Positions 45,966 through 53,689 of a stretch of 64,000 nucleotides of DNA are shown here, piece after piece. The notes beneath the pieces are model-generated. The model was not told where the DNA came from. It ran no database searches and saw nothing but the letters and a program-made list of their open reading frames with translations. Each line of letters opens with the position of its first letter. The first letter of the stretch is position 1. This DNA is from Agromyces sp. S2-1-8 (GTDB lineage: Bacteria; Actinomycetota; Actinomycetes; Actinomycetales; Microbacteriaceae): contig NZ_JAJOLP010000001.1 of NCBI RefSeq assembly GCF_021129215.1, positions 2,108,001-2,172,000 on the forward strand. Reading direction: 5' to 3'. Made by a program: the position numbers and the translations under genes.

Positions 45966-46015
45966 GGATGTCGCAGGGTGGTGCGCCGACGACGTGGATG
46001 GCTCGCGGCTGGCGT

Positions 46016-46024
46016 TGTGGATAA
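46016..46024 (-). promoter_or_regulatory. Single DnaA-box-like 9-mer upstream of tadA
   Basis: TGTGGATAA is the complement of the consensus DnaA box TTATCCACA. It lies 29 bases before the tad ATPase start. A single box in a chromosome is not an origin and could be chance. Confidence 0.35.
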
Positions 46025-46052
46025 CTTCGACGCAGTCGTCGGGTCCCACCGC

Positions 46053-47294
46053 ATGATGGATGCCATGTCCGACGCCGTCCGCACCATCGCCGAGCGCGTG
46101 CGCACGCGGGTGCTGCGCGAGGGGGTCGATCTCGCGGGCGACGACGACGTCGCCGCCCGGTATGCGCACGACGAGGTGAGACGGTACAGCGAGCGGGCGC
46201 TCGCGGGCGCCCATTCGGGGCTCGTCGACGAGGCGGGCACCGCGCGAGACGTCGTCGCCGCGCTCACCGGGTACGGCGCCCTGCAGCCCTTCTTCGACGA
46301 TGACACCGTCGAAGAGATCTGGATCAACGGTCCGGCCCGCGTGTTCGTGGCGCGCGGAGGCGTCTCCGAACTGACGAACCTCGTGCTGAGCGACCGCGAG
46401 GTGCGCGAACTCGTCGAGCGCATGCTCGCGCACACCGGACGGCGCGTCGACCTCAGCTCGCCGTTCGTCGATGCCTCGCTGCCCGACGGATCGCGGTTGC
46501 ACGTGGCGATTCCCGACGTCGCGAGGGAGCACTGGGCGGTCAACGTCCGAAAGTTCCAGCGGCGCATCAGGTCGCTCGCGGCGCTCGTCGAGCTCGGATC
46601 GCTGACGGTCCAGGCCTCCGAGTACCTGCGCATGTCGGTGCTCGCCGGAGCGAACATCCTCGTCTCCGGGGCGACGCACACCGGCAAGACCACCATGGTC
46701 AACGCCCTCATGTCGGGCGCGCGGACGGGCGACCGGGTCGTCACCGTGGAGGAGACCTTCGAGCTCGACCTCGACGTGCGCGACCTCGTCGCCCTCCAGT
46801 GCCGGCAGCCGAGCCTCGAGGGAACCGGCGAGATCACCCTGCGACGGCTCATCAAGGAAGCATTGCGCATGCGCCCCGACCGGCTCATCGTGGGCGAGGT
46901 GCGAGAGGCCGAGAGCCTCGACCTGCTCATCGCGCTGAACTCGGGTCTTCCCGGCATGTGCACCATCCACGCGAACTCGGCTCGCGACGCACTCGCGAAG
47001 CTGTGCACGCTGCCGCTGCTCGCCGGACGGAACATCGACTCCGCCTTCGTCGTTCCGACGGTGGCGAGCTGCATCGACCTCGTCGTCCACCTCGCGATCG
47101 ACCGGGACGGACACCGCCGCGTCGCCGAGATCCTCGCGCCCACCGGTGCAGCCAGCGGGGCGAGTGTCGACGCGGAGGCGATCTTCGCGACGAGCGACGG
47201 CGTGCTGAGGGCGACCGGGGCGCGCCCGGCCCGCCTCGAGAAGTTCGAGGCCCGCGGCTTCGACCCCGACCACGTCCTGGGCGTGGTCGAATGA
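46053..47294 (+). CDS. tadA: Tad/Flp pilus assembly ATPase (TadA/CpaF)
   Basis: 413 residues. Secretion ATPase that powers pilus assembly at the membrane. Walker A GATHTGKTT (GxxxxGKT), Asp/Glu box VVTVEETFELDL, Walker B DRLIVGEVREAESLDLL, His box GMCTIHANSARDALAKL. N-terminal domain has GYGALQPFFDDDTVEEIWINGP. Several in-frame ATGs (46053, 46056, 46065) are possible starts. Its stop overlaps tadB (ATGA). No TadZ is encoded directly upstream. Confidence 0.93.
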   Translation: MMDAMSDAVRTIAERVRTRVLREGVDLAGDDDVAARYAHDEVRRYSERALAGAHSGLVDEAGTARDVVAALTGYGALQPFFDDDTVEEIWINGPARVFVARGGVSELTNLVLSDREVRELVERMLAHTGRRVDLSSPFVDASLPDGSRLHVAIPDVAREHWAVNVRKFQRRIRSLAALVELGSLTVQASEYLRMSVLAGANILVSGATHTGKTTMVNALMSGARTGDRVVTVEETFELDLDVRDLVALQCRQPSLEGTGEITLRRLIKEALRMRPDRLIVGEVREAESLDLLIALNSGLPGMCTIHANSARDALAKLCTLPLLAGRNIDSAFVVPTVASCIDLVVHLAIDRDGHRRVAEILAPTGAASGASVDAEAIFATSDGVLRATGARPARLEKFEARGFDPDHVLGVVE

Positions 47295-48154
47295 GTCTCG
47301 TGCTCGGCGCGGTGCTCGGCCTCGGCATCCTGCTCATCGCCGCACCATTGCTCTGGCCGCGCGTCGCGGGTGCTTCCGCGAGGGCGACGGACTCGCTCGA
47401 CCGCCTTCGCGGCGAACTCGCCCTGGCGGGGCTCGGCGGCGTGCCGCTGCCCGTCATCGTGGCCGTCGGCCTCGCGCTCGCCCTCGTCGGCGCCGCCCTC
47501 GCGCAGGCGATCTTCGGCATACCGTTCCTGACCGCGATCGGTGCGCTCCTCGGTGGCGCGCTCGTCCCGTTCGTCGTGCGCGGCCGCGCGGCCCGCCGGC
47601 GCGCGGCGAATCGCGCGGTCTGGCCCGACGTCGTCGACCACCTGGTCGCGTCGGTTCGGGCGGGCATGTCGCTGCCCGACAGCCTCGGAGCCCTCGCGGA
47701 GCTCGGCCCGGCTCCGACGCGACCCGCGTTCGCCGCGTTCGAACGCGAGTACCGGCGCACGGCGAACTTCTCCGCCTGCCTCGACGGGCTCAAGGCCGAG
47801 CTCGCCGATCCCGTCTCCGACCGGATCCTCGAAACACTGCGCATGGCGCGGGAGGTCGGCGGCAGCGACGTGACCGCAGTCCTGCGCGCGCTCGCCGGGT
47901 ACCTCCGTGAAGACGCGGCACTCCGCGCCGAGGTCGTCTCGCGCCAGTCCTGGATCCGCAACGCGGCTCGGCTCGGCGTTGCCGCCCCCTGGCTGCTGCT
48001 GCTCGTGCTCGCCTCGCGGCACGAGGCGATCATCGCCTACGACAGCCCGGCCGGAGCCGTCCTCATCCTCGTCGGCCTCGGCGTGACCCTCGTTGCGTAC
48101 CGCGCCATGATCGCGCTCGGCCGGCTTCCCGAGGAGCGACGATGGTTCAACTGA
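47291..48154 (+). CDS. tadB: Tad pilus membrane platform protein (TadB)
   Basis: 287 residues, type II secretion F (T2SF) domain. Hydrophobic N-terminal pair, then WPDVVDHLVASVRAGMSLPDSLGALAELGPAPTRPAFAAFEREYRRTANFSACLDGL (T2SF core) and two C-terminal helices around GVAAPWLLLLVLASRH. Overlaps tadA by 4 bases and tadC by 13 bases. Forms the inner-membrane platform with TadC. Confidence 0.92.
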   Translation: MSLVLGAVLGLGILLIAAPLLWPRVAGASARATDSLDRLRGELALAGLGGVPLPVIVAVGLALALVGAALAQAIFGIPFLTAIGALLGGALVPFVVRGRAARRRAANRAVWPDVVDHLVASVRAGMSLPDSLGALAELGPAPTRPAFAAFEREYRRTANFSACLDGLKAELADPVSDRILETLRMAREVGGSDVTAVLRALAGYLREDAALRAEVVSRQSWIRNAARLGVAAPWLLLLVLASRHEAIIAYDSPAGAVLILVGLGVTLVAYRAMIALGRLPEERRWFN

Positions 48155-49131
48155 CGACCGTCGGGGCACTGAGCCTCGTCCTCGGCGTCACCGCCGGCCT
48201 CGGTCTCTGGATGCTCGTGTCGACGCTGCCGCGGATCGGCCGTCCGCGCCTCGCGGAACGCGTCGCACCATACGTCGCCGACCTCTCTGCGGAGGCACGG
48301 GCGATGCTCGCACGACGACCCGCCGACCCGGGCCCCGTGCTCGCAGCGCTCGTCGCGCCGACCGCCCAGCGGCTGCGCGGAGTGCTGTCGTCGTGGCTCG
48401 GCGGCAACGACCTCATCGCACGGCGCCTGCGGCAGGCGGGCTCGACGGCGAGTGTCGAGCGATTCCGCGGCGAGCAGCTCGCGTGGGCGGCCGGCGGGTT
48501 CGTGTTCGGGGCAGCTCTCGCCGTGGCGGCACCCGGCTTCGCGACGCTGCCCGCGATCGTGCGGATCACGGCTCCGTTCATCGCGGCGGCGCTCGGCGCG
48601 ATCGGACGTGACTGGGTCCTGCAGCGGAGCGCGAGACGGCGCCTCGCCCGCATCTCATCCGAGCTCGCGACCGTCCTCGAGTTCCTGACGCTGAGCCTCA
48701 CCGCAGGCGAAGGCATGCTCGACGCGCTGCGCAGGGTGTCGGCAGCGGGCACCGGCGAGTTGCCGACCGAGTTCGGTCGGGTCGTCGCGACGGTCGGCAC
48801 CGGCGTACCGCTCGCGATGGCGCTCGCCGAGCTGCGCGACGGTGTCGACCATCCCGGGCTCACTCGCGCGCTGGATCAGGTGCTCGGAGCGCTCGAGCGC
48901 GGGGCACCCCTCGCCGCCGTGCTGCGCGCCCAAGCCGGCGACGCCCGCGAGGCCGCGAAGCGCTCGATCATCGAGGCGGCCGGCCGCAAGGAGATCGCGA
49001 TGCTCGTGCCGTTGATCTTCCTCATCCTCCCGGTCACGATCGCCTTCGACAGTGTTAGTTTCCGGGGAAGATCACATTTTGGTAACGGAAATGGCCGCCT
49101 CGACTTGACATGTCAGGCGGTCTTTTGTTAG
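48142..49131 (+). CDS. tadC: Tad platform protein TadC with 3' end replaced by integrated element
   Basis: 329 residues as read now. The T2SF core is intact (SSELATVLEFLTLSLTAGEGMLDALRRVSAAGTGELPTEFGRVV ... IIEAAGRKEIAMLVPLIFLILPVTIAF). After IAF the frame enters the integrated element and ends DSVSFRGRSH...CQAVFC, a hydrophilic tail without homology. The native ending (ALFPGYLVLQAGF, stop at 55087-55089) lies 6 kb away at the other junction, so the last membrane helix is cut in half. Whether the hybrid works is unknown. Excision would restore the frame exactly. Confidence 0.9.
   Translation: MVQLTTVGALSLVLGVTAGLGLWMLVSTLPRIGRPRLAERVAPYVADLSAEARAMLARRPADPGPVLAALVAPTAQRLRGVLSSWLGGNDLIARRLRQAGSTASVERFRGEQLAWAAGGFVFGAALAVAAPGFATLPAIVRITAPFIAAALGAIGRDWVLQRSARRRLARISSELATVLEFLTLSLTAGEGMLDALRRVSAAGTGELPTEFGRVVATVGTGVPLAMALAELRDGVDHPGLTRALDQVLGALERGAPLAAVLRAQAGDAREAAKRSIIEAAGRKEIAMLVPLIFLILPVTIAFDSVSFRGRSHFGNGNGRLDLTCQAVFC
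49042..49048 (+). other. attL core of the integrated element
   Basis: GCCTTCG here and GCGTTCG at 55042-55048 are the shared junction sequences (GC-N-TTCG). Upstream is tadC, downstream is element DNA. The two-base crossover of the serine integrase should be GC or lie within TTCG. Confidence 0.7.
49093..49127 (+). terminator. Intrinsic terminator at element left end
   Basis: GGCCGCCT pairs with AGGCGGTC (8 bp, one G-T), the loop contains the palindrome GACATGTC, and TTTTGTT follows. It should stop tad operon transcription entering the element. Confidence 0.75.
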
Positions 49132-49343
49132 CGGGACCGGGGCAATTGGAGTCTTCGCTATTACACTCTGGTTGTCAAATAGCTACATAACAATCGCGTA
49201 TTGCTTAGATATAGTCTACAAACGTCTGGTATACTGAGACCAGCGACACAGAGACAGGCACCACCCGCGATTTTCCATATGCCGGGGGGTGGTCTCCGGT
49301 GTGGTGCTCGGGGCTACTCCCCACCTCTTAGGAGCACCACAAC
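49132..49343 (+). promoter_or_regulatory. Promoter region of the element replication gene
   Basis: AT-rich leader. An extended -10 TG-G-TATACT lies at 49227-49235. A dyad CTGGT...ACCAG (49226-49230 and 49239-49243) straddles this -10, suggesting repression or autoregulation. AGGAG stands 9 bases before the ATG at 49344. No small gene is convincing in this stretch. Confidence 0.5.
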
Positions 49344-51749
49344 ATGAACAACGCAACAACCCTCGAAGCGGCCCTAGGGGCGGCTCAGGGTTACCCAACA
49401 CCGGGAGTCGGCTACGCGGACGCGCTACGGCTCTACACCGCAGCGGGCTCGGCAAGCATCCTTCGCCCCGTCCCTGTTGCCACCACTCCGCCCCGAGGCT
49501 TTCGCAATTGGAGCCCGGAGACGGCGGCACGCTGGGCTGAGTCGGAGCACTGGGCTCAGGCCCGCACTGCTTCCAGCCCTGCGCCCGGGTACGTCTTCCT
49601 AGATGACGATGACGCCGCGCTCTGCGCCGCTCTGGAGGCTCGGCTAGGGGTTCGTCCTGCAACGCTCTACACAACCTCACGCGGCCCGCTCTCTGACACG
49701 CAGGGGCGCGCAAAGCGGCTGTACCGGGTGCCCGAAGATGCCACCCTTGCCGACCGCTACAGCGGGGGAGAGGTCGTAGATCACTTCCACCGTTTTGCCT
49801 TCGTCGGCCCGACCCGCAACCACAGGACGCTTGCCGAAGAGACTTGGTACCTCCCTGACGGCTCCGCCCTTTCGGGTCCGCCCACAGCACAGGACATTGC
49901 CGAGCATGTCGCAGAGTTGCCCGCCGAATGGCTCAAGCACCTAAGCAGGCCTGCACGTGAGTACCGTGCTCTTCCGGAGTGGGAAGCTCCGGCGAGTTAT
50001 GACGCTGGAGAGGTTGCACCTTGGCTGCTGGAGCTTGCCGAGCAGTGGGGAGGCGTAGAGCGCTACCCGGATGCTCAGCGAGCCCTCTGGGACCTTGCGT
50101 GGATCGCGGTACTGCTCCCCGAGACTCCCGGAATCGATACGCTCCGGGGGCAGATCACGGACGCCTATGTCAATCGACCGGACACAAGCACTCCGCAGGC
50201 CGAGCGCATGGGGCGCATGGATCGGCTGTGGCAGAACGCACTGCCGAAGCAGGCCGAGCAGCTCGCAGAGCTGGAGGCCGAGATTGGACGCGCGGCTGTC
50301 GATTGGGCTCTACCCTTCCTGACCGGCGAGCGCTCCGCTCAGTCCGAGCTGGAGCGCTTGGAGAGCCTCACACCCGAGCAGGCCGAAGCCGAGTTCGGTT
50401 ACGACTGGCAGGACCTACACGCGCAGGCAATCAACCGTGCGAAGGCAACCGAAGCCCGGGCGAGTGAAGAGACGGCGATCCCGGAGAGCTGGAAGGCTCT
50501 CGACCTCTCGGAGTACCTCGAAGGCGGCTACGAACCGCCTAAGCCCTCTGTCTTCCTTCGGGATGACGGTATCGGGATGTTCTACCCCGGAGTGGTCAAT
50601 GAGTTCCACGCGACCCCGGGCACCGGTAAGACGCTGTTCGCCCTCGCGATCGTCGCGGAGCAGCTCGGGCTGGGGGAGAGCGTGCTCTACCTCGACTATG
50701 AGGAGCACCCGGGCCGCATCACGAAGCGCCTGCTTGATTACGGCGTCCCCGTCGAGAGCATCCGCGAGCGCTTCCATTACGTGCGCCCGGAAGAACGCCC
50801 GACGCTCGCAGCCGTTGAGGCCTTCGCGGCGGAGGGCCACGCACTGGTTGTAATCGACACGGTAGGCGAGTCGATCAACAACGTGACCGGCGGAGACTCC
50901 AACTCCACCGATGACGTGACCCGGTGGCACTCGTTCATTCGCGAGTTCGCGCGGGGCGGGGCCTGTGTGCTCGTGATTGACCACATCACGAAGGACGCCG
51001 CTAACCCGCTCTTCCCTATCGGCTCTCAGGCGAAGCTTGCGGGCTACAAGGGCGCTGTCTATCTACTGGAGGCTCCGAAGGCTGGAGGCCCGCGCAAGGG
51101 CTCTGTGGGGCTACTCACGCTCAAGCTCGCGAAGGACAACGGCGGAGGTCTCGGGCTCCGGAAGAACGAACTAGCCGCCGAGTTTGTCGTAGACAGCACC
51201 GGGGACACGATCCGCTACACACTCCGGCACCCGGAGGCGAGCACGCAGATTGCGCGCCACGCTCAGGCGGACCGCGCGCGAGAGGGCGAGATCCTCTCCG
51301 CCGTCTCCGAGCACAACGGACCGATGAAGCGGGCCGAACTTCGGGAGGCGCTCGGACTGTACAACGACCTCAAAGAGTACGGTCCCGTTCTCGCGTACCT
51401 CATCGAGTCCGGACGGCTCGTGGAGACCCCCGGAGCCTACGGCGCAAAGCTTCTCAATCTTCCGCTCGCTTCAACCCTCCCCCCTCCCCAGTCCCTAGGA
51501 CTGGGGGAGAGTGGGGATACTGCCTCCCTAAGCCTCCCTAAGCATCCCCAGGGAGGCTTTGAGGCCCGGAATCATGCGGAAGTAGAGCCCTCCCAAGCCT
51601 CCCGGGAGACTAGTCTCCCTGCGCCGTCTGGGGAGGCTTCAGATTCAGCCCTCCCCGAGCCTCCCGAGTCTCCCCAACCCTCCCCGGGAGCGTCAGGATT
51701 CACCCCTCCGGAGCCGCCCTCAGCTCTCCGGGAGGCGCTCGGTGGATAA
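49344..51749 (+). CDS. Primase-polymerase/RepA-type ATPase replication protein
   Basis: 801 residues. Residues ~15-200 resemble a prim-pol domain: GYVFLDDDDAALCAAL (acidic metal site), RAKRLYRVPEDA, and EVVDHFHRFAFVGPTRNH (His before the Gly-Pro). Residues ~400-600 form a RecA-fold helicase/ATPase like RepA or DnaB-related proteins: VNEFHATPGTGKTLFALAIVAEQL (Walker A), VLYLDYEEHPGRITKRL, HALVVIDTVGESINN (Walker B), CVLVIDHITKD. A winged helix (GEILSAVSEHNGPMKRAELREALGL) follows, then a Pro/Ser-rich tail. Such fusions replicate plasmids, phages and integrative elements. Start ATG 49344. Confidence 0.85.
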   Translation: MNNATTLEAALGAAQGYPTPGVGYADALRLYTAAGSASILRPVPVATTPPRGFRNWSPETAARWAESEHWAQARTASSPAPGYVFLDDDDAALCAALEARLGVRPATLYTTSRGPLSDTQGRAKRLYRVPEDATLADRYSGGEVVDHFHRFAFVGPTRNHRTLAEETWYLPDGSALSGPPTAQDIAEHVAELPAEWLKHLSRPAREYRALPEWEAPASYDAGEVAPWLLELAEQWGGVERYPDAQRALWDLAWIAVLLPETPGIDTLRGQITDAYVNRPDTSTPQAERMGRMDRLWQNALPKQAEQLAELEAEIGRAAVDWALPFLTGERSAQSELERLESLTPEQAEAEFGYDWQDLHAQAINRAKATEARASEETAIPESWKALDLSEYLEGGYEPPKPSVFLRDDGIGMFYPGVVNEFHATPGTGKTLFALAIVAEQLGLGESVLYLDYEEHPGRITKRLLDYGVPVESIRERFHYVRPEERPTLAAVEAFAAEGHALVVIDTVGESINNVTGGDSNSTDDVTRWHSFIREFARGGACVLVIDHITKDAANPLFPIGSQAKLAGYKGAVYLLEAPKAGGPRKGSVGLLTLKLAKDNGGGLGLRKNELAAEFVVDSTGDTIRYTLRHPEASTQIARHAQADRAREGEILSAVSEHNGPMKRAELREALGLYNDLKEYGPVLAYLIESGRLVETPGAYGAKLLNLPLASTLPPPQSLGLGESGDTASLSLPKHPQGGFEARNHAEVEPSQASRETSLPAPSGEASDSALPEPPESPQPSPGASGFTPPEPPSALREALGG

Positions 51750-51780
51750 CCCCTCAACCTCAACGAAAGGACCTCGAAAA

Positions 51781-51993
51781 ATGAGGACAACCCCCGCCCC
51801 CGTCTATGTCGCAGCACTCGCGGAGCGCATCCGCATTTGGGACGCAGACGGCATCCGGCGCAGTGGTGAAGACGGGTGGGAACACCGCGTCAACTTCCAC
51901 AAGCGCCAATACATCCCTGCCGCCCTAGATCGGCTCGCAGCCGAAGGATGGGCACCCATCACCCCCAACACGAAAGGCAATGAAAATGCGTAA
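51781..51993 (+). CDS. Small element protein of unknown function
   Basis: 70 residues, MRTTPAPVYVAALAERIRIW... ending NTKGNENA. ATG 51781 has GAAAGGA 9 bases upstream; a GTG at 51742 overlapping the previous stop is less likely. Possibly DNA-binding (basic, helical) and a candidate for a recombination directionality factor, but nothing proves this. Confidence 0.65.
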   Translation: MRTTPAPVYVAALAERIRIWDADGIRRSGEDGWEHRVNFHKRQYIPAALDRLAAEGWAPITPNTKGNENA

Positions 51994-52477
51994 CTCCCTA
52001 TTCGGCAGAAAGGACGCCGAGCCAACCCCCTACCCAGTACCGGACAACCTCCGAGCCGCCTATGACGCGGCGATCCCGGATCCATACGCGTATATCGAAG
52101 CTGCCGCTCTGGACTTGGCACGCGAGCTGTACCCCAACGAACCCGTCTACACAGCGGACATGATCCGAAAGGTCAAGAATGACCACCTCGCGGAAATCTT
52201 CGCGCGCTCGGAGCACCGCTCCAGAATGGCGATTGCTTGGGAGGAAGTGGAGGCCCCTCGGCTAGCGGCTGAGCGCGAAGCCGCCTACCGCGAGTCGCAC
52301 ACTTGCCCCCTGTGCGGTGAGGTTGCCTCGGACCTCACAATGCGCGCCCTCAACCTCGGAGAGTGGGACAGCCGACAGTCCTGTTCCGTTTGCGCCGCGC
52401 TAGCACAGACGATCTGGGCGGAGCAGGCTCGGACGAAGCAGCGAGAGGCGGCAGTGCGTCAGGCGCTTGGCCTGTGA
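51986..52477 (+). CDS. Element protein with C-terminal zinc ribbon
   Basis: 163 residues. N-terminal polar segment, a helical middle (YIEAAALDLARELYPNEPVYTADMIRKVKNDHLAEIFARSEHRSRMAIAWEEV), then CPLCG ... CSVCA, two CxxC knuckles about 30 residues apart that probably bind zinc. ATG 51986 is favoured over ATG 51980 because AAAGG is 8 rather than 2 bases upstream. Overlaps the preceding gene. Role unknown; DNA or RNA binding is plausible. Confidence 0.75.
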   Translation: MRNSLFGRKDAEPTPYPVPDNLRAAYDAAIPDPYAYIEAAALDLARELYPNEPVYTADMIRKVKNDHLAEIFARSEHRSRMAIAWEEVEAPRLAAEREAAYRESHTCPLCGEVASDLTMRALNLGEWDSRQSCSVCAALAQTIWAEQARTKQREAAVRQALGL

Positions 52478-52494
52478 CCCGCTAGCGCCTGCGA

Positions 52495-52527
52495 AAGGCC
52501 CCTGAGTTCGACAGGCTCGGGGGCCTT
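52495..52527 (+). terminator. Terminator after the element replication operon
   Basis: AAGGCCCCTGAG (52495-52506) pairs with CTCGGGGGCCTT (52516-52527), loop TTCGACAGG. Strong stem with A/T flanks. Confidence 0.8.
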
Positions 52528-52584
52528 CGTCGTATCCGGTGCGAGTAGCCCGAAACCACACCGGTCAACAACGAACGCCAGCGA

Positions 52585-52636
52585 AAAACATATAGTCCCA
52601 AATGTTTTGACCCCCGCGCGTAAAAATAACTACTGG
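52585..52636 (+). promoter_or_regulatory. Dyad and promoter before the 98-residue gene
   Basis: AAAACAT (52585-52591) and ATGTTTT (52602-52608) form a 7-bp dyad overlapping a -35-like TTGACC (52607-52612). A -10-like TACTGG follows at 52631. Position suggests a repressed promoter for the gene at 52721. Confidence 0.5.
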
Positions 52637-52720
52637 GAGCGGGGTTCATGGCATCCCCACCAGAAAAAAGGGGGGTCGAGCTACCGCAGTGCCGAACGCG
52701 AGCGGGCGTAGCTTTGCGGT

Positions 52721-53017
52721 ATGGATGTTGACGCTCTCACGCACCGAGCTACCGGGCCAGCAGTGGCGATCCTGACGGCATTGGTCGCGAAGGACGACGC
52801 GCTCTTGGTTGAGGGATACAAGGCTGTTCACGACTACATGAATGAGGCGCAATCAGGGGCAGAGCAAAGCCTCCGACTCGACTGCTTCGCCATGGCTTCC
52901 GCCTCCCTCACCTATTCGGCTCTCGGGCTATGGGCGACTGACACAGGCAAGGATGCGGCGGAGCTTGGCGCATGGCTCGCTCAGTACGCAGGAGAGCGTT
53001 CAGGCGGAGAAGTCTGA
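52721..53017 (+). CDS. Small helical element protein of unknown function
   Basis: 98 residues, MDVDALTHRATGPAVAILTALVAKDDALLVEGYKAVHDYMNEAQSG..., all-helical in look, acidic, no motif recognised. It has its own promoter-like region with a dyad and its own terminator, so it is expressed apart from the replication genes. It could be a regulator, immunity or accessory protein; no evidence decides. Confidence 0.65.
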   Translation: MDVDALTHRATGPAVAILTALVAKDDALLVEGYKAVHDYMNEAQSGAEQSLRLDCFAMASASLTYSALGLWATDTGKDAAELGAWLAQYAGERSGGEV

Positions 53018-53040
53018 CAAGGGGGACCGGGCACAGCGAA

Positions 53041-53071
53041 GGGCGCGCCCCTCCGAGAGGAAGAACGCGCC
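53041..53071 (+). terminator. Terminator hairpin after the 98-residue gene
   Basis: GGGCGCG (53040-53046 area) pairs with CGCGCCC (53065-53071) around an A/G-rich loop. Just beyond it, GCTAGCGAA occurs twice (53082-53110 area). Confidence 0.55.
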
Positions 53072-53102
53072 CCAGTGGCTACCCGCTAGCGAAAGCTACC
53101 GG

Positions 53103-53225
53103 CTAGCGAACCCTGAACTGCGTGCCGCAGTACGCGCAGCGGGCCAAGCCCGGGCGGGTCACCCGGTACGGCCCGAGCTTCGCACGGCATCGCGGGTTGG
53201 TGCAGATATAGATACGTCCCGTCAT
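53103..53225 (-). CDS. 40-residue zinc-ribbon microprotein
   Basis: Minus-strand frame from ATG 53225 to TAG 53103: MTGRIYICTNPRC then RAKLGPYRVTRPGLARC and AYCGTQFRVR. Two cysteine pairs, CTNPRC (CxxxxC) and CAYC (CxxC), separated by about 20 residues, form a likely zinc ribbon. AGGGAGACTCCC precedes the ATG. Basic, so nucleic-acid binding is plausible. Its length is below usual gene-calling cut-offs. It may share a transcript with the upstream integrase or use the origin region's promoter. Confidence 0.7.
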   Translation of the reverse strand: MTGRIYICTNPRCRAKLGPYRVTRPGLARCAYCGTQFRVR

Positions 53226-53344
53226 GGGAGTCTCCCTTGTTCCAACCAAGGCCTGAAGTGGCGACGCTCCGGAGGCGGACTTGCCTCCCTCGCACCTCGA
53301 AGGTCTAAGATCGGAAGAGTCATCCCCTAGACAAGTTTGACGCT

Positions 53345-53680
53345 CACGACCCCGTGACCTTCGGCACTACCCGAAGTTCCGGGGTCTTGTGCATCTTGGC
53401 TGCGTTAAGTCTACGTACCCCTAATGACTTAATGCACGTATACCGACGACCTGTAGTTACATCCATGTAGTTATCCACAGGTGGGCGTGACCCCCGCGAA
53501 TTAAGCGCCGTCGGCTGCTCCCGCGAGATTCCGGGCCAGTTCACAGGATCCCGGGCCGGATCCGGGAACTATCCACAGTCAGATTGCCGTAGAGATTCTT
53601 TCGTTGTGGATGATTTCTCGGCGTGTCGCAGCATAGTTAATTAGGCGTTTTGGCTCTCTGGCGGGCCAAAACTTGAAATT
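53345..53680. other. Origin-like intergenic region with DnaA boxes
   Basis: No gene is convincing in 53226-53689. It holds a perfect DnaA box TTATCCACA (53471-53479), near matches CTATCCACA (53569-53577) and TGTGGATGA (53605-53613), a 7-base direct repeat GTAGTTA at 53453 and 53467, a TTAAGTC...GACTTAA dyad (53405-53432), an AT-rich run (53635-53653), and a hairpin at 53349-53387. With a prim-pol/helicase gene on the same element, this is a candidate replication origin. Confidence 0.55.
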
Positions 53681-53689
53681 GGGGCCGCT

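Noticed and set aside
52648-52731. A 27-codon frame starting MASPPEKRG upstream of the 98-residue gene
   Set aside because: It overlaps the better-supported start at 52721 and shows no motif. It may be a leader peptide, but evidence is lacking.
53303-53320. AGATCGGAAGAG, identical to the first 12 bases of a common sequencing adapter
   Set aside because: The match stops after 12 bases and the flanking DNA continues normally. Probably chance; raw reads across the site would settle whether there is a misassembly.
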